From JAFAHS01 sp046728175 (GTDB lineage Bacteria > Desulfobacterota > Binatia > Binatales > Binataceae), in assembly GCA_046728175.1 (NCBI GenBank), contig JBKPEA010000075.1:1-64000 (forward strand): DNA of 64,000 nucleotides. Reading direction: 5' to 3'. Shown here in pieces: positions 43,974 to 51,871 of this stretch; the stretch's first letter is position 1; each line of letters starts with the position of its first letter. The notes below the pieces were generated by a model. The model did no database searches. It was not told the DNA's origin and saw only the letters and a program-made list of their open reading frames with translations. A program made the translations under genes and the position numbers.

Positions 43974-44029
43974 CGGCGCAGGTCTGCGAACTGCAAGAAG
44001 ATTCCCAGCTCCCTAACGGCCGTCGGTTT

Positions 44030-44110
44030 CAAACCAGGGCCAGCCGGAACGAGATCGGCTCGAAATGCGCCTTGACAATCACTGGGGTGGTCGACTGCGG
44101 TGGTGATCAT
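44030..44110 (-). pseudogene. PIN-toxin (VapC-like) N-terminal remnant
   Basis: An ATG at 44108-44110 overlaps the stop of the antitoxin-like remnant as ATGA, the usual VapBC coupling. It reads MITTAVD, which is how PIN toxins begin (the aspartate is catalytic). After that the frame becomes nonsense, but a one-base shift gives SVIV-KAHFEP before a stop, reminiscent of the TSVI continuation. The rest of the PIN domain is missing because the CocE gene ends at 43973. Very short evidence; resemblance only. Confidence 0.35.
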
Positions 44111-44330
44111 CGTTTGCCACGAATTTCAGAAAATGAATGCATCGGTGTCGAAGTTTTTTCCAGGCGGCCCCGGACGCGCCGCGTCGGGCTGGGTCCGTTG
44201 GCTTTCACGGCGATCAGCCGGCCCCGTTCCTCGGTAAACTCGAGCACGGTTCCTGGCCTCACGCCGAGCCGGTCACGCAACCGACTTCGGAATTACGACC
44301 TGACCCCGTTCCCCCGACTCTGCTTTTCAT
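44107..44330 (-). pseudogene. AbrB/VapB-type antitoxin with two frameshifts
   Basis: Read across frames on the minus strand: MKSRVG, then ERGQVVIPKSV and RDRLGVRPGTVLEFTEERG, then a basic tail ending in TGA at 44107-44109. The middle is the swapped-hairpin AbrB domain of VapB-type antitoxins. Two single-base insertions break it, one in a G run near 44314 and one just after KSV near 44277. A partial PIN toxin overlaps its end. Together they form a decayed toxin-antitoxin module. The gap 43974-44448 otherwise shows nothing recognisable. Confidence 0.55.
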
Positions 44331-44448
44331 CGGCTTCCCACTCTTCTCCATGAAATCATACTTCAAAACTTGCAGCTTGGAGGCACAAGCGGGGTCGCTA
44401 ACTCGGCCCGTCCCGTGGAGCAAATAGTGGTGTAGATCTTGATCGAGA

Positions 44449-45782
44449 TCAGATACCCAGCCGTCTGATCCACCGCCACAGCGTTGCGCGGTCGATATCC
44501 AGCGCGCGGGCCGCCTGCGCGCGGTTGCCTCGCTGGCATCGAGCGCGGCCACGATTCGCGCGCGCACCAGGTCGTCGATCGAGTCCTGCAGCGATCCTTT
44601 GAAGAGCAGTTCGCGGCCGGAGATCGGCCGATCCAGCATCAGATCCTCCGGCCGGATGCGGTCGTTAGTGCACAGCACGGCGGCGCGCTCGACCACATTT
44701 TCCAGCTCGCGAACGTTGCCTGGCCAGCGATGCTTGAGCAGTGCCGCTTCGCTCTCGGGTGAGAACTCGAGTTTACGGTTTGCTTCTGCTGCATGAATGG
44801 ACAGGAAGTGGCGCGCGAGCGGAATGATGTCTTCGGCCCGCCGGCGCAGGGAGGGAATGTGCAGGGGAATCACGTTGAGGCGGAAGAACAGATCTTCGCG
44901 GAAGCGCCCTGCTGCAATTTCGCCCTGAATCACGCGGTTGGACGCCGCGACCACGCGCACATCCACGTGCCGCGGCGCGGTACCTCCCACGCGCAGCACT
45001 TCGCCCTCCTGGAGGACGCGGAGCAGCTTGACCTGAAAATCGCCGCCGACCTCCGCGATCTCGTCGAGAAAGAGTTCCTCCGTGCGCGCGCTCGAAGCAT
45101 CCGGCATGCGCACCGACCGCCCCGGTAAACGCTCCCTTCTCGTGGCCGAACAGCTCGCTTTCCAGCACGCCGGGTGCGAAAGCCTTGCAGTTTGCCGCAA
45201 CGAAGGGACCGCCCACCCGATCGCTGTAATAGTGGAGCATGCGCGCGACCAGTTCCTTGCCGGTCCCGCTTTCACCCTGGATCAGGATGGCCGCGTGGCT
45301 GGGCGCGGCACGGCGTGCCAGGTTGATCAGTTCGCGGCTGCGAGGGCTCTCCGCGACGATCGATTCGGGCGAGTAGCGGCTGGCGGCGACCTGGCGCAAA
45401 TCGGAGTTATCGCGCCGAAGTCGCGACATCTCCAGCGCGCGCCCGACCGTGGCCCGCAGTTCATCGTTGTCGAAGGGCTTGGTGACATAGTCGAAGGCCC
45501 CGGCACGCATCGCGGCGACTGCGGAAGGGACGCTGCCGTAGGCGGTAATGAAGATGACGGGCAGCGCGGGATAGTCGCGCTTTACGCGGCGCAGCACTTC
45601 CCGTCTATCTCCGGCATCTTCCAGTCGGTGACGACCGCGTCGTACGCGCGATCCGCAAGGAGCGTCATCGCCCGCTCGCCGTCGCTGGAGAAGTCACATT
45701 CGTAGCCAGCCAATCGCAGCGCTGTGGCGATCACTTCGCCCATCCGCTCCTGCTCGTCGATGATCAGAATGCGTGCGTTCAT
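44449..45782 (-). pseudogene. NtrC-type sigma-54 response regulator broken by three frameshifts
   Basis: Three frames on the minus strand carry successive parts of one regulator. First, receiver domain ILIIDEQERMGEVI...VTDWKMPEIDG (45782 to about 45600). Second, LRRVKRDYPALPVIFITAYG, then the AAA+ core with GESGTGKELVA, GHEKGAFTGAV (to about 45070). Third, LFLDEIAEVGGDFQVKLLRV, FREDLFFRLNVIPLH and the arginine finger region, to about 44528. A fourth stretch restores the Fis-type helix-turn-helix (EGNRAQAARALDIDRATLWR) ending in TGA at 44449. Each junction needs only one base or so. Either the gene is decaying or the assembly has indels. The partner kinase is intact and overlaps its start. Confidence 0.8.
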
Positions 45783-46807
45783 GGCATCGCGGCGCGCGGC
45801 AGGATTACGCTGAACCGGGCCCCGCCCGATGAGCTTTCGCCAAGTCGGATCGAGCCCCCATGCGCTTCAGTGATTTGCCGCGCGATTGCCAGTCCGAGTC
45901 CGATCCCGCTCGCCCGAGTGGTGAAAAACGGCTCGAAGATTCGATCGCGGAGAGCCGCAGGGACGCCGGGCCCAGAATCTTCGATCGCCAGTTCGACCGT
46001 CGAATCTTCCGCGCGACATTCAATCTTGACGTCACCACCAATCGGCGCCGCCTGCGCGGCATTGGTCAGAAGGCCGGCGAGGACCTGTGCGATCAAGTTG
46101 GGATCAGCACTCGCGACTCCGCTTAGCGGCGGCTCCCGACGCTCGATGCGGACCTGGCGCGACTCGATCGGCGCTCGCGCCAGCAGCAGTGCCCGATCGA
46201 ACAGTTCCGCGGCCGCTACCGCCTGCGCCTTAAACCGCGCCGGTCGCGCGAAGGCGAGCAGCGAGTTCACCAGACTGGCAAGCCGGTCTGCCTCTTCCAT
46301 CATGAACCGGCAGGAGCGCAGGGTTTCGACGGCTTCTGATGGTGCGGATTCCGCCAGGCTTTGCGCGGCGGAACGAATTACGGCGAGCGGGTTTCGCACC
46401 TCATGGGCGATCGCAGCGGCCAGGGTTCCCAGGGCTGCGAGCTTTTCGGACTGCAGGACACGCTCGCGCGATGCGGCGAGTTCCCTCATTTGCGCACGGA
46501 TGAGATCGGCGGAAGCCCGCGCGCGCTGGCGGTCGTCGAGGGTTTTACCGAGCATGAACCCCGGCGCCGCGAACCATACTCCAAACCAGGCAACCACGGG
46601 CCATATCACGTCGTGGCCATGGGAAGTCAGGCTTACACCGAACCATCTCAGGATGAGCGCATCGGCCAGCGCGACGGCCGCGCCAAGCGCGCCGCCCCAC
46701 CATTGCAGGTGCGACTTGGGGTTGACCCAGGTGTTCGAGGGGTCAGCCCCCGCTCCCGCTGAAGGCATCGCTAGTCCCGGGGCCGGAACGTCCAGACCCG
46801 CACTCAT
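45779..46807 (-). CDS. NtrB-type sensor histidine kinase
   Basis: 342 residues from ATG at 46807. Two hydrophobic segments near residues 38-57 and 65-85 form a membrane anchor with almost no periplasmic loop, so the signal may be intramembrane or cytosolic. A coiled coil leads to the H-box AIAHEVRNPLAVI (H135), then N-box LLTNAAQAA, G1 DSGPGVP, F-box FEPFFTT and G2 GIGLGLAI. All catalytic boxes are present. It overlaps the start of the broken NtrC-type regulator by four bases, so its cognate partner may be lost. Confidence 0.9.
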   Translation of the reverse strand: MSAGLDVPAPGLAMPSAGAGADPSNTWVNPKSHLQWWGGALGAAVALADALILRWFGVSLTSHGHDVIWPVVAWFGVWFAAPGFMLGKTLDDRQRARASADLIRAQMRELAASRERVLQSEKLAALGTLAAAIAHEVRNPLAVIRSAAQSLAESAPSEAVETLRSCRFMMEEADRLASLVNSLLAFARPARFKAQAVAAAELFDRALLLARAPIESRQVRIERREPPLSGVASADPNLIAQVLAGLLTNAAQAAPIGGDVKIECRAEDSTVELAIEDSGPGVPAALRDRIFEPFFTTRASGIGLGLAIARQITEAHGGSIRLGESSSGGARFSVILPRAAMP

Positions 46808-47065
46808 ACTAGGAATTCTCTTCGCCCGCGCACCCACACGCAATCCACCGCGCGCCACGCAGGATCAATTGCAAGAATCGTGAGTGACCCAAATGCGACG
46901 TCTCTCGGGTCCGTCCGCTCCGAAGCTGTTGAGACCTGCAACGCCGTTGAGTTTCGCAACGCCCGACCAGCACGCCGCGTATCGCAACAGCGCGCCACAC
47001 GAGGCGGCACAGAGCTTGAAAGGCGACGTGTCCGTACTGCAGCGACTCGAATTGGAGCGTGTCTG

Positions 47066-47401
47066 ATGAATATCAAACAGATTGCACTGGGAATCGTGCT
47101 GGCCGCTTTTTCGGTTCTCACCGCCTACGCGTTGCTCGAGTACGGGTACGTCGGCTTTTTTCGCGAGGTCATCTCGAACCTGGCATCCCTGACACTCCTG
47201 CTCGACCTGTTAATCTCGCTAACGATCATCCTGGTTTACCTCGGCAATGATGCCAGCAGGCGAGGGGTCTGGGCAGTGCCGTATCTCCTGTTAACGCTCG
47301 CCTTTGGCAGCGTGGGTCCGCTCCTCTACTTGATTCGCCGCCTGGCCAGTCGCGACGTCAATCGAGAGCTGTCCCGCCCGGCGCGCGCATCCAATTTATG
47401 A
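47066..47401 (+). CDS. DUF2834-like small membrane protein
   Basis: 111 residues from ATG at 47066, with GGAG eight to nine bases upstream; an in-frame extension back to 46880 is not membrane-like and lacks family similarity. Three hydrophobic segments: IALGIVLAAFSVLTAYALL, LTLLLDLLISLTIILVYLG and AVPYLLLTLAFGSVGPLLYLI. The pattern DLLISLTIILVYLGNDASRRG then GSVGPLLYLIRR suits DUF2834 membrane proteins, whose function is unknown. It is divergent to the histidine kinase; the 258 bases between them show nothing else. Confidence 0.7.
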   Translation: MNIKQIALGIVLAAFSVLTAYALLEYGYVGFFREVISNLASLTLLLDLLISLTIILVYLGNDASRRGVWAVPYLLLTLAFGSVGPLLYLIRRLASRDVNRELSRPARASNL

Positions 47402-47479
47402 TCGCCGTTGCCTGGGATTGACTCGGTACGACGCGGCTGAAGGCGCAGCTCTAGTCCTCTCCCCCAGTCGATTGGTGTA

Positions 47480-49057
47480 TCAGGCGGGAGCATCCACCGT
47501 CAGCCGCGGATCGCGTGCCTTCGGCAGATTGTCGTACAGGTCCGCGATCAGATCCGACCTGACCTTCCGATACCCCGCATCATCCCACAGATTTCGCCAC
47601 TGCAACGGGTCTTCAGCCAGATTGTAGAGCTCGCCTTCGGTCCCCTGGTAGCGAATGTCGGGCACTGGCCGATTCTGCCGGAGCGCCTGGTAGACCAAAG
47701 TGAGATTGAACCCAAAGTCACGGGTTGACTTCTCGTACACGGTGCAGACCCAGCCGTCGCGATAGATCGAGCGCAGATGCATCCCGATCTCCGCGAACTG
47801 GCTGTCCCATTCGGTGATAGCCCGCTGGCGGCCCGACCCGTCTGTGGTCGGCAGAGCTCTGCCTTGCGTCCACTCCGGCGTTGCAACTCCCGCGATGTCG
47901 CACAAGGTGGGAGCAATATCGAGATGACCGACCGGCTCGGCGATCTCGGCCGGCGCAACCCGGGCCATCGGTGCCGGGCGCCAGATGAGCGGCACGCGCA
48001 TCAGCGCGTCGACGTGATAAGGCCCCTTGAACATCAGACCGAAATCGCCCTGCAGCTCGCCGTGGTCGGTGGTAAAGAAAATGTCCGTGCTGGCATCCCA
48101 CCCGCGCTCCGCTATCCTGCCGAGCACCCGGCCACACGCCTCATCGATCAGCTCGTTCTCGACGTGTGTGAGCGCGTTGATTTCGCGCACCTGGTCATGG
48201 GTCATGGCGCACGGGATGAAGGCCATCGAACCGCCTTCATCGTTGCGAAAGCGCCCCTGGTACCATTCGAGCCAATGGCGCGGTTTCGCGGCAAGGATCT
48301 TTTCGATCTTCTCACGCGAGCCCGGATGGCCGGGCGGCAACTCGAGGTCGCGCCAGTTGATACGGCGTGCTTCACTGGCCGGCGGGTCCCACGGATGATG
48401 CGGGTCGGGAAAGCTCATCCATACAAACCAATCGTCATTCGCGCCGAGCGAGTTGAGATACGCGATGGTACGGTCCGCGATCCAATCGGTGTGATAGTGC
48501 GCGCGCGGCACCGGATTGTAGGTAACTTCAGGTGCGCCGGTGTCGCCGCCGCCCCTGGCACTCAGCATCCTCCCGAATCCAGCGGCTTCCGCGGGAAAGT
48601 TGCTGGTGAGCCACTTCGAATAGTGCCAGCGGCCCATCGGCCCGTGCATGGCCAGCTCCATGTGTTCGAACCCGCGGTACGGCCCCGTCTTCCCTTCATC
48701 CGCCATCCGGTTTTCGAACCAGCGCGCGCCCGGATCGAACATGGGCTCGAAATGCGCCTTGCCGATCAGTGCGGTCCGGTAGCCCGCTTTCTCATGGAGC
48801 CAGGCCGCGATACTGGGCGCATCGGGCGGCAGCGGCACGCCGTTGGCAAACACCCCGTGAGTGCGAACGTATTGCCCCGTGATCATTGTGGAGCGCGCGG
48901 GCATACATACCGTGTTCTGGTTGTACGCCCGGCGAAAGTTGATACCCGCAGCTGCCAAACCATCGGCGATTGGGGTGCGTGCAATTCTACCGCCGTTGCA
49001 GCCGAGTGCATCGTAACGCTGCTGATCAGTCGTGATGAATAAGATCTTGCGGCCCAT
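47480..49057 (-). CDS. Sulfatase (arylsulfatase/choline-sulfatase type)
   Basis: 525 residues from ATG at 49057, with GGAG seven bases before it; the long upstream open frame is not used. Metal-binding start FITTDQQRYDALG, formylglycine motif TVCMPARSTMITG (C51, C-x-P-x-R type) and the second metal block FFTTDHGELQGDFG are all present. Type I sulfatases hydrolyse sulfate esters after conversion of the cysteine by a formylglycine-generating enzyme or anSME, neither of which is here. No signal peptide is seen, so it is cytosolic. A short tRNA-like stretch upstream is discussed under rejected items. Confidence 0.92.
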   Translation of the reverse strand: MGRKILFITTDQQRYDALGCNGGRIARTPIADGLAAAGINFRRAYNQNTVCMPARSTMITGQYVRTHGVFANGVPLPPDAPSIAAWLHEKAGYRTALIGKAHFEPMFDPGARWFENRMADEGKTGPYRGFEHMELAMHGPMGRWHYSKWLTSNFPAEAAGFGRMLSARGGGDTGAPEVTYNPVPRAHYHTDWIADRTIAYLNSLGANDDWFVWMSFPDPHHPWDPPASEARRINWRDLELPPGHPGSREKIEKILAAKPRHWLEWYQGRFRNDEGGSMAFIPCAMTHDQVREINALTHVENELIDEACGRVLGRIAERGWDASTDIFFTTDHGELQGDFGLMFKGPYHVDALMRVPLIWRPAPMARVAPAEIAEPVGHLDIAPTLCDIAGVATPEWTQGRALPTTDGSGRQRAITEWDSQFAEIGMHLRSIYRDGWVCTVYEKSTRDFGFNLTLVYQALRQNRPVPDIRYQGTEGELYNLAEDPLQWRNLWDDAGYRKVRSDLIADLYDNLPKARDPRLTVDAPA

Positions 49058-49434
49058 GATTTTCTCCGCAGGTCGAGCGGCGACCTCCGCGTGTCGCGAC
49101 CGTCCCCATTTCAGCGCTCCAGTCATCCCGGGCCAGCCGCAGGCAGACGAAATCCGCACCGGCTGCAAAAGCGTGCGCCGCCGTGCGCGTGGGCTCCACG
49201 GCCGGACAGACCAATTACCCACTCCTCCAAAAGACTGCCGCCCTTGGTTTAGCTCGAGGCTGCCAGCCCGTCTAGGCGGCAGGTTCAAATCCCGGCATCG
49301 AGCTCACAGGGAATGCATCCGAGTTCCGGTCCCGCGGAACCCACAACACAAAGACGGACCTTTCGCCGGTTCGTTGCACAGCACGCGCCGGCTCGTGTTA
49401 CAGTCGCTTGAGTTTCGGCAAGGAGACGCCCGCC

Positions 49435-50667
49435 ATGGAAAACCAGCTCGGTTTCGGAGTGTTCCTAGCGCCCCATCATCCGATGGGAGAGCATCCGACC
49501 CTGCAACTCAAGCGCGACCTCGAACTCGCCACGCTGCTTGACGATCTGGGGTACGACGAATTCTGGGTCGGCGAGCATCATTCGGGCGGATGGGAAACTA
49601 TCGCGTCGCCGGAGATGTTCCTGGCGGCTGCGGCGATGAAAACCCAGCGCATCATGCTCGGCACCGGGGTGGTGTCGATCCCGTACCATCATCCGTTCAC
49701 GGTAGCCCAGCGTATCGTCATGCTCGACCATCTAAGTCGCGGCCGCGCCATGCTTGGCGTCGGCCCCGGAGCGCTGCCGTCCGATGCGTTCATGCTCGGA
49801 ATCGATCCGATGACGCAGCGCGAACAGATGGACGAAGGCCTGGGAGTCATCAGGCGCCTGCTCTCTGAGCGCGAGCCGATAACCCTCGACGGGTCGTGGT
49901 ACAAACTGCGTGATGCCGCGCTGCATCTCCGTCCCGTGCAGCGCGAAATTCCGATGGCGGTTGCGTCGATGATTTCGCCGTCGGGGATGAAGTGCGCCGG
50001 CAAGCACGGCGTGGGCGTCCTCTCGGTCGCATCGTATTCGGAGGCCGGACTCACCGCGCTCAAGACCCAGTGGAGCTTTGCCGAGAGCGCCGCCCGGGAG
50101 AGCGGCCGGCGGGCCGATCGTGCGACCTGGCGCATTGTCATGCCCTTTCATCTCTCGGATTCGCGTGAGCAGGCCTGGCGTGAGGTCGCAGACGGCCTCA
50201 AGCGCTGGAACAACGAATATGTGGTTGGAATCCTGGGACGCCCGGACGGAAAAATCTACGACGATGGCTACGCGGCGGCGAAGTTTATGGATGAATTCGG
50301 CGGCGGCATTTTCGGCACGCCGGAAGATGCGATCGTCAAGCTGAAGAAGCTCCAGGAGCTGTCGGGCGGCTTCGGCACCATTCTCGCCTTCGCGCACGAT
50401 TGGGCACCTCGCGAACAGATGTGGCGCAGCTACGAACTGATTGCACGCTTCGTGATGCCGCATTTCCAGGGCCAGCTCGAGTCGATCGACCGCAGCGCCG
50501 CACATGTGACGGCCAACAAGGAAAAGTTCATGTCGGCGGCGACCGGCGCGATCATGAAGGCGATCAGCTCCGACCAGCGTGCCATGGAGGCGCTTGCTAC
50601 CACGCAGGCGGGACCTTTCAATATCGCTCCGGCGCAAAGCACCGCGCAGCCCAGAGGAGGAAAGTAG
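49435..50667 (+). CDS. Luciferase-like (LLM) flavin-dependent monooxygenase
   Basis: 410 residues from ATG at 49435; AGGAG lies nine bases upstream. The TIM-barrel opening FGVFLAPHHPMGEHPTLQL, then FWVGEHHSGGWETIASPEMF, LGTGVVSIPYHHPF and GRAMLGVGPGALPSDAFMLG belong to the LLM class. Such enzymes use FMNH2 or F420 to oxidise aldehydes, sulfonates or long-chain alkanes. The length and start resemble alkanal monooxygenase-like proteins. The MOSC gene begins one base after its stop, so they are co-translated and may share a substrate or cofactor. Confidence 0.88.
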   Translation: MENQLGFGVFLAPHHPMGEHPTLQLKRDLELATLLDDLGYDEFWVGEHHSGGWETIASPEMFLAAAAMKTQRIMLGTGVVSIPYHHPFTVAQRIVMLDHLSRGRAMLGVGPGALPSDAFMLGIDPMTQREQMDEGLGVIRRLLSEREPITLDGSWYKLRDAALHLRPVQREIPMAVASMISPSGMKCAGKHGVGVLSVASYSEAGLTALKTQWSFAESAARESGRRADRATWRIVMPFHLSDSREQAWREVADGLKRWNNEYVVGILGRPDGKIYDDGYAAAKFMDEFGGGIFGTPEDAIVKLKKLQELSGGFGTILAFAHDWAPREQMWRSYELIARFVMPHFQGQLESIDRSAAHVTANKEKFMSAATGAIMKAISSDQRAMEALATTQAGPFNIAPAQSTAQPRGGK

Positions 50668-50668
50668 A

Positions 50669-51514
50669 GTGGGCATCTCGAAGCAGGTCGGAATAGTTGC
50701 GGGGCTGTGGCGCTACCCGGTTAAATCGATGCTCGGCGAGCAGCTCGCGGAGCTGGAAATCAGCGAGCGCGGAGCGGTGGGCGATCGCGCATACGCACTC
50801 CGGGAGCTGGCCACGCAGAGAATCGTAAGCGGCAAGAAGTTCGCCGCGCTATTCGACTTTCGCGCGTCATATGAAGAGCGGCCCTCCCTGGTACGTTTCG
50901 CGCCGGTGGCAATCAGGCTGCCGGATGGACGGACCATCCACGCCGAGGATGCCGATGCCTCGGAGCTAATCAGCGCCGCGCTGGGACGCAAGGTCAGGAT
51001 GGAGCGGTGCGAATCGATCGGGAGGGAGCGAGCCGGAATCGACCCGAAGACGGTTTTCGCCGACGTGCCGGTCGAAAAAGTATTTCCCGGGCTGACCGCG
51101 GAAACCATGCCGCCGGAGTTCAGCCTCGCCCCCGGCACCTTCTTCGATTCGGCGCCTATGCACGTCCTGGCCAGCGGGACGCTCCGGCACATGGCGAAGC
51201 TCGCCGCCCGATCGATTTTCGATCCGCGCCGCTTCCGCCCCACCATCTTCGTCGACACCGGTCTGAGCGATGACCGGTTCGTCGAGGACGAGTGGGAAGG
51301 CGCAACCATTGCGGTCGGCGCGGACGTCAAGATCGTGAAACCCCACGCGGCGTTGCGCTGCGTCATGACGACTCAACCGCAGGACGACCTGCCGGGCGAC
51401 TATGCGATCTTCCGCACTGCCGCCCAGCACCATCGCGCAAACGTGGGGGTGTTCGCGCAGATCGGAGCGCTTGGCACCGTCCACCTGGGCGACCCCGTCT
51501 TCATCGAAGCGTAG
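50669..51514 (+). CDS. MOSC-domain protein
   Basis: 281 residues from GTG at 50669, with AGGAGG at 50655-50660. The N-terminal beta-barrel reads LWRYPVKSMLGEQLAELEISERGAVGDRAYAL, and the MOSC domain follows with FRPTIFVDTG and the conserved cysteine in LRCVMTTQP (about residue 231). MOSC proteins bind sulphur or molybdopterin and include mARC-type reductases and YiiM-like proteins. Its coupling to the flavin monooxygenase gene suggests a shared reductive or oxygenase function, which is inference. The gap after it is described below. Confidence 0.85.
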   Translation: MGISKQVGIVAGLWRYPVKSMLGEQLAELEISERGAVGDRAYALRELATQRIVSGKKFAALFDFRASYEERPSLVRFAPVAIRLPDGRTIHAEDADASELISAALGRKVRMERCESIGRERAGIDPKTVFADVPVEKVFPGLTAETMPPEFSLAPGTFFDSAPMHVLASGTLRHMAKLAARSIFDPRRFRPTIFVDTGLSDDRFVEDEWEGATIAVGADVKIVKPHAALRCVMTTQPQDDLPGDYAIFRTAAQHHRANVGVFAQIGALGTVHLGDPVFIEA

Positions 51515-51559
51515 CCGGTCGGCTTTTTGAGTTGCGCCGATAGCCCGTCTGCGGCGCTC

Positions 51560-51605
51560 GAAGAGATGCGCTCTCCTTTTGGGAAGAGATGCGCTCTCCT
51601 TTTGG
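51560..51605. repeat. Two perfect tandem copies of a 23-bp unit
   Basis: The unit GAAGAGATGC...CTTTTGG occurs at 51560-51582 and again at 51583-51605 without a mismatch. Each contains GAGATGCGCTCTC, which can form a small hairpin. It is in the 357-base gap between the MOSC gene and the AddB-like gene. The remainder of that gap shows no gene I can support. Confidence 0.85.
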
Positions 51606-51871
51606 AGTGACGGCGAGGGCTGCCCGGACCCGGCCACTGCGCGCAAGCGAGCTGGTCCGCCGATAGGCGGACCACACGACCATCCAGTACCTGTGGATGC
51701 GCGGCGCGCGAGGTCGGCCCACGGCTTGGAAGCCTGGATCCGCCGACGGATAATGATTCTCTCTCATCGCATCGACAGCTATGGAAGTCGCCGACAACTC
51801 GCTCCTGCCCCAGTTTCGAAACGACCAAAGCCGCGGGTGGCGCGAAATGACGCACGATCTTTGGGGGATAG

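Noticed and set aside
46880..47065. 62-residue N-terminal extension of the DUF2834-like protein
   Set aside because: Arg-rich and not membrane-like; the start at 47066 has a better ribosome site.
49240..49306. tRNA-like stretch with GGTTCAAATCCCGG at 49282-49295
   Set aside because: The T-loop sequence looks right, but the T stem has two mismatches, no 5' strand pairs with CATCGAG, and there is no D arm or CCA. At most a decayed fragment.
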